A stretch of 33,480 bases of DNA from Chara braunii (GCA_003427395.1 BFEA01000079.1:238314-271793); one strand, 5' to 3'. Shown: positions 10,598 through 19,611, numbered from the stretch's first letter. Made by a program: numbers and translations. The notes: generated from the letters alone by a model not told the origin.

Positions 10598-10653
<56 letters not shown>

Positions 10654-10720
10654 CACAATAATAATAATAATAATCATAAATAATAATAATAAAAAATGAT
10701 AAATTGGTAATAATAATAAT
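10540..10720. repeat. AAT microsatellite
   Basis: Mostly (AAT)n with AAC variants, purest at about 10600-10655. Nothing coding. Confidence 0.95.
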
Positions 10721-10799
10721 AACAGTAATGTCTGTCAACATTTTGAGCGACTTTGCAAGTAGCAAAGGATCAAAGAAAGGGAAAATGTCTTATTGATGT

Positions 10800-11365
10800 A
10801 TCACTTGTCAAAGACCTTCCTCCATTTTCACTTCCCCCTCCCCATCTGCTTTCGCTATACAGCCTTGGGTACAGTCACCCGCGCGCTGTTCTGCATGCTT
10901 GTTGTCTAGAACCATTCGCGTGTGATTGATGCCCTGCCTGCCTGCAAGACCGTGTTGGTGCAGGCATGCCGTTTCTGCGCATGCCGTTTCTGCGCATCTG
11001 TTTGCAAGCTGCATGGGTGCATGCTTGTTATTCTGCATGCCAAGCCATAACCCGTTAGTGTTCCGCTGTCCGCCCACTACACACGCAGTGCCTGCGCGTG
11101 GATGCGGTGATAACGCTGCGTCCTCAGTGGCCCGCGGCCTGCCTTACTATGCTGGCCTCACGCTGTGTGTGCCCAAGGTGTCACTACCTGCGCACCTGCA
11201 TCTTTTGCGAGGACCCTTGAGGCGAAGTTCCCGGTTGCACTTCAATCCAACTGGCGTGCAGCACTGCATGAAACCCTCTTTGGAAATTGCTGAGGCAAGT
11301 GCCTCTCACCGATACTCAGGGCCGCCTTCACTTAGGGTGGACACAAGGCTCGCCCAGGTCACAAG
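10800..11365 (-). mobile_element. Relic LTR, related to the Ty3/gypsy LTRs of this window
   Basis: Read on the minus strand, the segment from about 11362 starts with GGGCGAGCC and then CCACCCTAAGTGAAGGC at 11326-11342. The same string sits about 80 bp into the 5' LTR at 23923 and close to the start of the LTR at 20877. A CCAGTTGG motif follows at about the same spacing as in those LTRs. The remainder has diverged, and the 3' limit is approximate. No internal retrotransposon sequence is attached, so it is a solo or truncated LTR. It is flanked on both sides by AAT microsatellites. The open frames across it are incidental. Confidence 0.55.
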
Positions 11366-11371
11366 TTATCG

Positions 11372-11402
11372 TAATAATAATAATAATAATAATAACAACA
11401 TC

Positions 11403-11451
<49 letters not shown>

Positions 11452-11535
11452 TAATAATAATAATGATAATAATTAATAATAACAATAATAGTAATATAAA
11501 TAAGAATGATAATAATAATAATATTAATACTGTAA
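11372..11535. repeat. AAT microsatellite
   Basis: (AAT)n with AAC, ATG and AGT interruptions directly abutting the start of the relic LTR. The poly-Asn frame is an artefact. Confidence 0.95.
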
Positions 11536-11545
11536 TAGTAATACG

Positions 11546-11891
11546 AGTAAACCGGGCAATGGCGAAATAACAGATTCCAGATTGCGGAGTCACATTGAAA
11601 GCCAGGAAATCTGATACCGTTTGGAAAGCGGAACTGCATCGATACTTCATCAACCGAAACCTCAAGCACTAAATCCGAATGCCTAGTGAGAGTCTACTCT
11701 CGCAACCACCATCACAAGTACTCAGACCCCTCCTCCTTCTTGGCTTGGACCATGTACCAGCTGTCTGCTATGTGTTTGCTTCAGAATGCAGAGGCTCGAC
11801 ACCTTTTTGAGCCTTATTGGGTGTGTTGCTAATAATAATAACAACAAAAATACTATAATAATGATAACAATAACAATAATATTTAATGAAT
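11546..11891. other. Unrecognised spacer
   Basis: No gene or element is recognisable. The right end (11830-11884) is an AATAAC-type simple repeat into which the minus-strand LINE appears to have inserted. Confidence 0.5.
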
Positions 11892-11898
11892 TTTAATC
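11892..11898. repeat. Target-site duplication, 3' side of the minus-strand LINE
   Basis: TTTAATC here repeats at 13551-13557 on the other side of the LINE. On the minus strand it reads GATTAAA immediately after the poly(A) tail. Confidence 0.6.
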
Positions 11899-13550
11899 TT
11901 TTTTTTTTTTTTTTTTTTTTTTTTGAAAATGCCTCCAACAGCTTTAGTGGTGCTGGTAGGAGCAGACACCACTACCGCCCGGGGGACGGCTCCATCTATT
12001 GGTGGGGAGCAACACCTGCTGGAAAACGGGTCCAGCGTCCCATTTACATCCAGTCATTCATACAGCGATTTCCTGTCAGCATTGATTGCCCTGGAAGTCC
12101 AGGGGATTGACTGAGCAGGACTCCGGGTCAGGGGAGGGGCCTCTTCACCTTGAGAACGGCACCAGATATTATCATTCACCTGCTGAACCCTTCCTCCCCC
12201 CACTGCACATCCTCTTGAGGACAGAAACCCAGCCCCGACTGAAGGGTAGAAAATTGACAGTTTACTACTAGCCTCAGACCCGACCTCTGTCCCTTCTTTT
12301 CATCCCTCTCTCCCATACCATTCTAAGTCTACTATGCTATTTGAGGGGGGCGGGAAGAGATCGGGGAATTCTTGGGCAGATTTCATTGGGATAGCTGCGT
12401 CTATCTTTGTCCAGTCGTTGAAAAGAAGCCGATAGTCCCTGACTAATCCCTCCCCTGTTTCCTGTCCACCTCTCCATTCCACTCTCCCTATCCTTCTCCT
12501 TTTGTCCCCCCCCAGCCAGCTCAAGGAGAAATTTTGAATTTTGCGTTGGATGTCATGTCTTGAGATTAATGTCTGTGTCTGGACTTTGACAGAGTCCCAT
12601 TTCGCAGCAATTTCTGTTTGGATCTGTTGTTGGATACTATCAACGAACTCCGGGCCATCTAGTCTTGCCCGTTCCATTTCATAGGTACATCGCCGTCTCC
12701 AGAGGGCCCAAAGTACCGCCCTTCGTCCCAATTTGAACATGTTACCGGTCAACTCGTCCATCCCCTCTTCCGTCCATACTTCACAGAGCAGGGCTTTCCA
12801 ATCCCACGGCCATGGAGATAGCGTTTCTAGTTGGTCCCAAATTCTGTCCCACCATCTCCATAGCCAGATTGCTCCCGGGCACTGCAGAAATGTGTGCTCA
12901 ATAGTCTCGGGCCTTTTCCGGGATGGAAACGGGTCAGTGCACAGTCTGCACCATGGTAGAGCTTTCCCCATTTGCTCCAGCCGTGTTCTATCGATAAGCC
13001 AGTCGTTGGTCGGAAGGCAGCGGTGCTCTATCTGCCATTGCAGCAAAGCCAAATTCGCCGGCTTTTCTTTTGCCGTTTTGAACCATTTAATTTTCTTCAG
13101 GTCATCTTTGCTTACATTCAAATGCCTCATCCAGCGGCTCTCCACCTGGTCTCGCAGGTTTAATCTCGGCCTGAGAAGCCTGTAGGTTGCCTTCACCGAT
13201 GGGCCATACAAGGATTGTGTAAATTTCCTGCCATTTCTCGTAGATGGTGACCATTTCCATTCTGCCGGGTCAAGAGCCAGATGGTGCACCGGAACATGTG
13301 GAAGATGGGCTATCAATTGTTCTTTTTCGTGAAGCACCCTAATTCTAAATAGCTCTTCTTTTTGACATGTTATTGTCTCCTCTGGGCACATTTTTTGGAT
13401 TTCATTGTTCCATCTCACTTGATGGAGATTGACCTTCACTGTTTCGTTCGTATCGTTTTGCATAATCTTTCCCACCTCCCCGGGACGTTCCTTGATAGCC
13501 ACCCAGTCCTCTTTTTGTAATGTGGGGCCTTTCCCGAGAATCCTCCACCA
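11899..13550 (-). mobile_element. 5'-truncated LINE insertion with poly(A) tail
   Basis: On the minus strand the element starts abruptly at 13550 inside ORF2, carries the ORF2 C-terminus to a stop at 12300, a 3' UTR of about 375 bp and a 26-nt poly(A) tail (T-run at 11899-11924). The 7-bp direct repeat TTTAATC flanks it at 11892-11898 and 13551-13557. Truncated 5' end, poly(A) and target duplication are the hallmarks of target-primed reverse transcription. The open frame and intact duplication suggest a fairly young insertion compared with the copy at 2150-5170. Confidence 0.8.
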
Positions 13551-13619
13551 TTTAATCATATTGACGATAATAATAATAAAACTCAAGGTACACAAGCTAC
13601 ATTTCCCGATCTGACTCAT
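12300..13619 (-). pseudogene. LINE ORF2 C-terminal region with zf-RVT zinc-binding domain
   Basis: An uninterrupted 439-codon frame runs from 13619, but residues 1-23 are flanking DNA and the target duplication; LINE sequence starts at the WWRILGKGPT segment (residue 24). The family signature is LALLQWQIEHRCLPTNDWL (about 190-208) followed by C224-x2-C227 and, after PETI, H242 and C247 (EHTFLQCPG), with aromatic WLWRWW after it. This is the reverse-transcriptase zinc-binding (zf-RVT) module found at the C-terminus of plant LINE polyproteins. A tail of about 180 residues (DYRLLFNDWTKID...) follows it. Endonuclease and RT domains are missing because of 5' truncation, so the product could not support retrotransposition. 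The same domain reappears in the chimeric piece at 17622-18185. Confidence 0.8.
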
Positions 13620-13679
13620 TTGAACTCGGCGCGCACCTCATCAGAGGATCGGCAGTCTAAGATAACCAGGTAATGCTCA

Positions 13680-13860
13680 TTCAGTCTCTTACCCTCTCTC
13701 TCTCTCTTCTTTGCGTGTGCATCAGTTCGTTTTACTGGTGTCTATCAGTCTTGTCTGTTTGTCTTGTCCGACTGTCTGTGGGTGCCCGTCTGTCTGTCTG
13801 TTTTGTCTGTGTCAGATTGTTTGTTTGCCTATGTCAGACTGTTTGTTTGTATGTATCATG
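13680..13860. repeat. CTCT and TGTC-rich simple repeats
   Basis: Short (TC)n at about 13694-13708, then degenerate TGTCTGT repeats to about 13855. No gene. Confidence 0.75.
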
Positions 13861-14345
13861 CGTCTGAGGGGCGGGATGACTAGCGGGAGGAGGGGAGGGA
13901 GGAGGACAGCGAGGACAACGAACAGGAAGACAAACGAATATGGCCATGCATCTCCCCATGATTCAGAGCAAGATTCATTCCGTGCTGCATGGGAGGAGCC
14001 GGAGGACGAGGGGCAGGATGACGAGCGGGAGCAGGACGCCGAACAGGAGGAGAACAAGTGGCACGAGAAGTGCAAGGAGGAAGAGGAAGATGACGAGTGG
14101 GAGGAGGCAGATGACGAAAGAGAGAAAGAGTGGCAGGTGGAGCAGCGCTATGAGAAGGGGCGGGATGACGAGGGGGGGAGGGGGAGGAGGAGAAGGGGGA
14201 GGATGACGAACCATGAGGAAGAATGCAAGGAGGAAGGGAAAGGCGATGAGCGGGAGAAGGCAGAGGACGAACGGGAAGAGTTGCAGGAGGAGCCCGACGA
14301 GGAGGGGGAAGACAACAGGCAGGAGGAGGAGTGGGGGCAATAAAA
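13861..14345 (+). repeat. Purine-rich degenerate minisatellite
   Basis: About 480 bp in which the plus strand is nearly all G, A and occasional C, built from variants of GATGACGAGCGGGAGGAG. The plus frame from 13711 reads as a Glu/Asp/Arg-rich low-complexity chain to 14343, and the other frames are open as well, which argues for composition rather than coding selection. A T-rich run follows at 14415-14430. Confidence 0.65.
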
Positions 14346-14430
14346 GTACGAGGAGGAATGGCAAGAGAAGGGGCAGAGTAGGAGGAACGGGAGGAGGGGC
14401 AGACGCTGGGCAATTTTTTTTTCTTTTTTT

Positions 14431-15270
14431 CTGAGGGGGATGGGGGACAGGAAGAGGTGTGTTGCGGGCAAAGCATGGTTGTTTTCCTTTCCACGCCCTC
14501 GGCTACACACGATCCTCCTCTTCCTCTTTCCCTCTTTGTCTCTCCTCCATCGCCTTTTCTCATCCTCTCTGTGCGATGGGTACTTGTATAATCCTGGAGT
14601 GCAAAATCCCAAAAATAAACTCACCCAACTTCAATGACATATAGTAGCTTCTTTGTGTTCAAGCATCTGGCTAAAACATCCTCTTTATTTTCTTCTGGAT
14701 TTGTAATCACGTACAAAGAGAATAGCTCCATGAGCAAAAACCCCTACCATTGTAAAACCAGCAATATACTGATGATGAGTACACAAAGCAGCTTGGGTAC
14801 TGAATAACGGCCTCTATCTATACCCTCCCCACTACTCCCCACAGAACATATGTTACAGTTCTCTCGGAACAAAGAAAACAGAATGAAGACATGGTTAACT
14901 GAAGGAAACAGAAGTTGTTCTCAAAAGCCTATTCAGGAGCACAACCAAACGCTGTTGAGCCACCACCCCATGTGGGGACTTGAACCATCAGCAAAAGAAA
15001 GGTACCTCCAGCCCCCTCTACTGAACCAAAACAAACACTCACATCTCCCTCTGCAGGCTACAAATCAAGTCAAGCCAGCTCCGAAAGACTTCTCACCTAT
15101 ATGAGACTGGTTGACATGCCTTTTCACATCTCCAGAGTCCAAACCTGTTAAAGTGTTTCCCAAAAGAAAGCATGTGGTCAACTTTTCCCAGATGGTACAT
15201 CATCATCCAAACCTGTTGGAATCACCTTCAATGATGTATGTACATGTTCACACATCCCGAACAGACATAT
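14431..15270. other. Gene-free stretch
   Basis: No recognisable protein. On the minus strand at about 14980-14990 there is a Pol III B-box-like string (GGTTCAAGTCC), but the surrounding sequence does not fold as a tRNA. Confidence 0.4.
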
Positions 15271-15670
15271 CAGAAGGGCAATCCTTAAACCACCTTCTGG
15301 AACTGCTTCCTCCAGAAGGGCAATCCTTAAACCACCAGTACTTCTAATGTTGTGCCCATTAACAAGCCACAATTTTAGGAAACGTACGGGCCACTACAGC
15401 AGCGCCCAAATTCATCCGACTAGAAACGTTTCTACTCTATTCTTTCCCGCGGCCGATAGCTGGGCCAAGTACTGGTGGTCATACCTTCTGGAATTGCTTA
15501 TTCCAGAAGGGCAATCCTTAAACCACCAGTACTTCTAATGTTGTGCCCGTTAACAAGCCACAATTTTAGGAAACGTATGGGTCACTACAGCAGCGCCCAA
15601 ATTCATCCGACTAGAAACGTTTCTACTCTATTCTTTCCCGCGGCCGATAGTTGGGCCAAGCACTGGTGGT
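15271..15670. repeat. Tandem duplication of a 149-bp unit bounded by 13-bp inverted repeats
   Basis: Two nearly identical units (15331-15479 and 15522-15670, period 191) each begin ACCACCAGTACTT and end with its inverse AAGTACTGGTGGT (one mismatch in the second unit). Each is preceded by a hairpin. At 15484-15510 the arms are CCTTCTGGAA and TTCCAGAAGG around TTGCTTA; at 15293-15319 the matching copy has a 9-bp stem. A third partial copy of the lead-in (CAGAAGGGCAATCCTTAAAC) starts at 15271. Organisation resembles a tiny non-autonomous inverted-repeat element that was duplicated together with its spacer. No gene. Confidence 0.75.
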
Positions 15671-15854
15671 TTACGACACGGATGGTCAGTCAACCGTCAA
15701 CAACAAACATAATACCCCGAGGCCCATCATCAACAGTGCCCCTCCTGTGTGTGAGTGGAAGACCCTCGTCATCACTGAGATGTGTTGGTTGCTCCATCGG
15801 TTGCTTACCCCATCAAAAGACGTGCCACATCCAATCCACCGCCTGACAACCAGG

Positions 15855-16217
15855 CCTTGCAGCAAGAGTTGGCTCTGCATCAACTGTTGACTACACTACA
15901 CTGCATTAAAACCATCAGTACCTCCAGAAGGATCAGGCCAATCCCAACAGACAGGAAAAACCTCCTACCTATGTTCATCTAATTGCCAATCCAATGGTCC
16001 ACCTCAAAAAGGCGGCACCTCTCCCAATAAACCAGAGTTGTTTAGACCTTGCAGCAAGAGTTGGCTCTGCATCAACTGTTGACTACACTACACCATCAGG
16101 ACCTCCAGAAGAATCGGGCCAGTCTTTATAGACAGGAAAACCCCCCTACATCCATCTAATCACCAATCCAATGGACCAACTGAAAAAGGGGACAAGTCTC
16201 CTGATAACCAGAGTTGT
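15855..16217. repeat. Tandem duplication, about 192-bp period
   Basis: The phrase CCTTGCAGCAAGAGTTGGCT starts at 15855 and again at 16047. Similarity continues through CATCAACTGTTGACTACAC, the ACCTCCAGAAG block and on to ACCAGAGTTGTT at the end of both copies, with several small indels in the second. No protein is encoded. Confidence 0.75.
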
Positions 16218-16880
16218 TCTGCAAGGCAGCAATGGTTTAAAATCGGCCCCACAATCGCACCAATACTATACTACGTCAGAGGGTTTCTAGGAGAACAGTG
16301 GCAGGTCCCCAATGTGGAAAGTGAACTTTAGCGGAGTAGCATCCGTGCATCTCATGGATCTTCATGTTGCCATGGATGTGGTGACCCCTAGCATCCGCTT
16401 TGCTGTCTTAGATTCAAGAAGCCCTGGCAGATAACAAAAGTCTTGGGGACTCGAACATGGGGGCCAAACTTCACTGGATTCAAGGTGCCAAATCCCACTG
16501 CCGATTTGGACATGGGTGTCGGGTACATGCGGGAGGCGGGGTTCAACTTTTGCAAATTTCATCATTTTCACTGCAAGCCTGACATGGTAGAGTACAGACT
16601 GGTGGTTGCTGCTTGAGTTCCTACCCTAGTTCCAGGTGCTGCCATTGCACCCATGGCATGTCCTATGCAAAGGTACTACTCAAGCCAGGACTTCCTTAAC
16701 AGAATCTGGCCATAATTACAGGCACATACAGTCAGGGAGTCCTAGTCTCTGTGTGCCCAGGGAAAGGTCACATATGTGCGCATGCACAGCACCTCAGGAA
16801 AGCCATCATCTTCGGCATTGAAAACGAAAGAAGGAAACCACAGCCTACTCTAGTTTCAAGAAATCTGCGAGCCCAAGAAG
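16218..16880 (-). other. Downstream flank of BRR2, probably including its 3' UTR
   Basis: The segment immediately follows the BRR2 stop codon on the minus strand. I find no other gene. A polyadenylation site could not be placed with confidence. Confidence 0.4.
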
Positions 16881-17271
16881 CTACCCTTCGTCCATGGCGT
16901 CCCCTTCCTCTGCCTCCTTGACATTGATTGTGAACTCGTACTCCTGGTCACAGCCAAGGTAGGAGTCACACATGAAGTAGAGTTTGTACGTCTTCTTTCC
17001 CACTTCATTAGCTGCCGGAAACTCGAGCTTGACTTTTGCCTTTCTTTGCAATGAAACACGTTTGATTGCCAGAAGTTGATTGCTTTTACAGTCACCGACC
17101 ACCAACCACCATCCCTCTTCCTTCATCCTCGGATATCGTGGTGCATCTACAAGTCCCACATCCTGACCTGATTCCATGTCCCTCTCCAGAGTGACGAGCA
17201 GAGTCACTGTGTCCCCAACAGCAATGTCATCTTCATCAGCAATCTCCTTTGTCAAGTCAATGTTTGGAAAC
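16881..17271 (-). CDS. BRR2: Pre-mRNA-splicing helicase BRR2 (U5 snRNP 200-kDa), C-terminal exon
   Basis: The exon encodes the last 130 or so residues of BRR2, the Ski2-like ATP-dependent RNA helicase that unwinds U4/U6 during spliceosome activation in the nucleus. The reading starts RFPNIDLTKEI and shows hallmarks of the second Sec63 unit and its FN3/immunoglobulin-like end: GLVDAPRYPRMKEEGWWLVV, then GDCKSNQLLAIKRVSLQRKA, then LYFMCDSYLGCDQEYEF, ending in an acidic tail with TAG at 16881-16883. These blocks are almost invariant among plant and animal BRR2 proteins. A good acceptor (TTGTTGTGCAG) lies just upstream and the first base of the exon completes an Arg codon. The rest of the gene (over 2000 codons) is not in the window; the upstream intron runs to the right and is filled with transposons. 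This is the only clear host gene and looks intact. Confidence 0.93.
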
Positions 17272-17284
17272 CTGCACAACAATC
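17272..17284 (-). promoter_or_regulatory. 3' splice site of the last BRR2 intron
   Basis: On the minus strand the sequence GATTGTTGTGCAG ends at 17272, with AG at 17273-17272, directly before the conserved exon. It sits where homology to BRR2 stops. Confidence 0.8.
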
Positions 17285-17356
17285 ACTCAAGGAAGACAGC
17301 AAAACCATTCGGTTGTTAGTCATCTCTATCTCTCCCCCTCCCTCTCTCTCACTAGA

Positions 17357-17374
17357 TCAAATAATAATAATAAT
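17357..17374. repeat. Short AAT run at the end of an LTR
   Basis: (AAT)5-like tract inside the BRR2 intron, abutting the 3' end of the minus-strand LTR fragment. Confidence 0.8.
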
Positions 17375-17572
17375 GCAAGGAAAATGAGCGATAGCGAACT
17401 TCAGAAACGAAGCAGCATCAAACACATGAGACCAGATAGTCGTGACCTCGAACCAACAGCAGAATTGCAACACGAGTCCCACCCAATAAGAGCACAACAA
17501 AAGCTCATAAGTGACAATGTTCGAATAGTCTCATCATCATCAACAAAGAACCAATGTCGACATCCTAGGGGA
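17374..17572 (-). mobile_element. 3' end of a Ty3/gypsy LTR
   Basis: Read on the minus strand this matches the end of the plus-strand LTR at 20877-21806. Shared blocks include GACATTGGTTC, TTGATGATGATGAGACTATT, ACATTGTCACTT, TTGGTTCGAGGTCACGACTA and the final CATTTTCCTTGCA. The LTR end (CA) is at 17374. The front three quarters of the LTR are missing and replaced by LINE sequence. Confidence 0.8.
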
Positions 17573-17997
17573 GGACCAGGTTTCACATAGGAGTGCTCTC
17601 CAGTCCCAAGGCCACTGGGATTCAGTGTCCAGTTGTCTCCAGACCCTGTCCCACCAGCGCCAGGTAGGAACCGCCCCCGGGCATTGCATGAAAATGTGTT
17701 CTATCAACTTTTATGGTCTCAGGAATCTTGAGGTGGGGGTAGGAGGCTAGGCAGGATTTGCACCATGGGACTGCTACACCCTTCTGTTCCAAATACTTCC
17801 GGTCTAATAGCCAGTTATTTGTTGCGAGGCAGCGGTGTTCAATCTGCCATTGCAAGGAGGCTAATTTCGCAGGTTTGGCCTTTGTGGCCGTGAACCATCG
17901 AATGGGGTTGACTGCCTCCCGCCCCACGTTCAAGTGAGACATCCACCGTTCCCTCACCTTCTCCTTTAGATTGAGTTTTGGACACAGCATGCGAGCG
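17573..17997 (-). mobile_element. LINE ORF2 fragment embedded in a Ty3/gypsy relic
   Basis: On the minus strand the piece begins LCPKLNLKEKVRERWMSHLN and continues to WRWWDRVWRQLD and CETW in a shifted frame. It parallels residues 150 to about 275 of the ORF at 12300-13619. It has no poly(A) tail, no flanking duplication and is cut on both sides by gypsy sequence of the same orientation, so it was not acquired as an ordinary LINE insertion. Confidence 0.8.
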
Positions 17998-18185
17998 GTC
18001 TGCATCAATTCCTCCCGGGTGAACCATCTATCCTCCTTAGGATCAGTGTGATGTCTGAACCGAACGCGATATTGCAACTTCGGCTTAGGAGGACGTCCCC
18101 TGCCGGTTGGTCTTGGAACTGGCAACTCCCTGTGGTCCACGATGTCGTCGATATCGACCTCTCCATCCATGGTTGGGGGCAGCAT
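17622..18185 (-). pseudogene. Chimeric ORF: Ty3/gypsy chromodomain-like tail fused to LINE zf-RVT
   Basis: A single 187-codon frame joins two unrelated mobile-element proteins. Residues 1-64 (MLPPTMDGEVDIDDIVDHRE ... RWFTREELMQTA) match the C-terminal chromodomain-like tail of the gypsy integrase, as at 20585-20770 and 31303-31556. From residue 65 on (RMLCPKLNLKEK...) it is LINE ORF2 with LQWQIEHRCLATNNWL and C142-x2-C145. After PETI a 10-nt insertion (AAAGTTGATA) shifts the frame, so the His and last Cys of the zinc site are lost from this frame although encoded in the next. Whether this is ever translated is unknown; I treat it as a broken product of recombination. Confidence 0.8.
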
Positions 18186-18296
18186 TGATCGGCGCGAGGG
18201 AAACTGATCAGTTTCCTTGGAAGGTGCAAGCTTGGAGGCGTGAAAGACAGGGTAAGTGCGAAGGTGACCAGGGATCTAAACTACATATGACGACCC
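17997..18296 (-). pseudogene. Ty3/gypsy integrase C-terminal region (minus copy)
   Basis: On the minus strand it reads from the GGTCGTCATATGTAGTTTAG segment through the PGHLRTYPVFHAS-like block (now with stops) into MLPPTMDGEVDIDD and the chromodomain-like YRVRFRHHTDPKEDRWFTRE. It is the continuation of the integrase at 19620-20466, separated from it by the hAT-like insertion. Confidence 0.8.
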
Positions 18297-18304
18297 ATCC
18301 GGAT
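18297..18304. repeat. 8-bp target-site duplication (left)
   Basis: ATCCGGAT, repeated at 19612-19619. The uninterrupted version of the same site is present in the related plus-strand copy at 20468-20475. Confidence 0.85.
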
Positions 18305-18339
18305 CAGAGTTCGCAACTGGGATTTTGAGGACACCACAC

Positions 18340-18620
18340 CCTCTTTGAGAACCAACCACCCATACCCACTGTATACCTGGCCTGCCGGACCTTTACCCAT
18401 CTCCACCTGCTAAGAAGAAGAAAAAAATGTACCCAGACCTACCCTACCTGAACCTCTTCAGCATGTAACTGGCCATACCTACCCATGAGCATTTTTTTTC
18501 AAAACCACCCATGGCCACCTGAACCCAAACCGTTTGTTAACNACCCATACCCTACCCTACCCAAGTTTTCTTTATCTGTACCCACCCGTACCTACCCATA
18601 ATTGTATGCACCCACCCGCA
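18340..18620. repeat. Left subterminal CCCATACC-like array
   Basis: Many degenerate copies of ACCCATACC, ACCTACCCAT and ACCCACC, all in one orientation on the plus strand, within the hAT-like element. Confidence 0.75.
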
Positions 18621-18649
18621 ACCACCCGTGCTCATCACCCACCCTCCCC

Positions 18650-18830
18650 TAACCACTCATAACCGCCCCTTACTGTCCCTAACTGGCCCTGTCCCTAACC
18701 GCCCCTAACTGTCCCTAACTGTCCCTAACCGCGCCTAACTTTTTTTTCTTTTTTTTTCTTTTTTTTATAACCACTCCTAATCGCCCCTGATTGTCCTTAA
18801 CAGCCCCCAACCGTCCCCAACCCCCTGGAC
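18650..18830. repeat. CCCTAAC-type minisatellite
   Basis: Units of roughly 10 bp alternating TGTCCCTAAC and CGCCCCTAAC, interrupted by a T-rich run at about 18740-18768. Resemblance to telomere repeats is superficial because the period is 10, not 7. Confidence 0.7.
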
Positions 18831-19037
18831 GTCACAGGATTGATGTGGTAATTTTTATTATTATTAATATTATTATTTTTATTTTTTTTGCGAGATGTGG
18901 CAGCTGCTGCAGCTACTGCCGCAACAGCAACAGTTGTTACATCTGGTCGCTCTCATGCTGCTATAGATGCATCTGGTGCTACAGAAGCCTATGCAACCTG
19001 TATAGCATCTGCAAATGCGACAACCCTCGGTCTGTCG

Positions 19038-19078
19038 CACACACATACACATGCACACACGCACACACACACACACAT
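19038..19078. repeat. CA microsatellite
   Basis: (CA)n with a few T and G interruptions inside the hAT-like element. Confidence 0.9.
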
Positions 19079-19309
19079 AAATATTACATACACAGGGTTA
19101 CACACATATGAAAATAGTCTAAAATTTTGAAAAATAAAAAATATAAAAATGAAGAGATGTAAAATTCACCCTTGCGGGGAAAAATGTTTGCTTCATAGGA
19201 AAGCGAAAAATTTGGAATATGAGAAAAAGTGTTACGCTTGAGGCAAAATACAAAGTCTGCAAAGCTACAACACTCACATCGGTTATACCACGGTTACTCG
19301 ATGGGAACC

Positions 19310-19560
19310 TCTACCCGCCCATACCCAACCCTTTTTTTTTTGGTCACCCGTACCTGCCCATACCCGTCTATTTTTTTTTTCTGGCCGCCCATACCCTTTT
19401 TTTTTTCCCTTACCCCTACCACTACCTGCCCCTACCCATCCTTGATCTCCAAAAAGGGCAATTGTGCCCGCCCTAACAACCACCACCTTTTGTTTGTGCC
19501 TGCCCATACCCAACTCCCCCTTCGGAAAGGGTACCCATACCCGCCCATAATCTGGCGGTT
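19310..19560. repeat. Right subterminal CCCATACC-like array
   Basis: Degenerate CCCATACCC and CCCGTACCTG units with three T-runs (about 19332, 19371 and 19399). Same strand orientation as the left array, so the two form direct rather than inverted subterminal repeats. Confidence 0.75.
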
Positions 19561-19611
19561 ACAGTCGGGTACGGCCGGGTTCGGGCAACGGTTACCCGTT
19601 TGCGCTCTCTG

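Larger units (their letters stand above)
18305..19611. mobile_element. Non-autonomous hAT-like DNA transposon, 1307 bp
   Basis: The ends are imperfect terminal inverted repeats: CAGAGTTCGCAACTGGG at the left and, inverted, CAGAGAGCGCAAACGGG at the right. It is flanked by the 8-bp duplication ATCCGGAT, and the empty site survives in a paralogous gypsy copy at 20468. An 8-bp duplication with termini starting CAG is the hAT-superfamily signature. There is no transposase, only simple sequence: CCCATACC-type arrays near both ends (18340-18620 and 19310-19560), a CCCTAAC-type minisatellite (18650-18830), AT-rich and T-runs, and a CA repeat (19038-19078). One ambiguous base lies at 18542. hAT elements often carry subterminal repeats that bind transposase; the arrays could play that role. 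Confidence 0.85.

Noticed and set aside
11328-11669. Open frames rich in Ile, Tyr or Asn across AAT arrays, also at 5909-6154 and 10474-10677
   Set aside because: They are microsatellite translations.
13711-14343. Acidic protein-coding gene
   Set aside because: All frames on both strands stay open because of the purine-rich composition, and the sequence is repeat-like.
14975-15000. tRNA gene on the minus strand
   Set aside because: GGTTCAAGTCC resembles a B box, but the T stem does not pair and no A box is in range. The same holds for a similar string near 16450.
18650-18830. Interstitial telomere repeats (CCCTAA-like)
   Set aside because: The period is about 10 bp (TGTCCCTAAC), not the 7-bp plant telomere unit, and it is part of the hAT-like element's simple-sequence interior.
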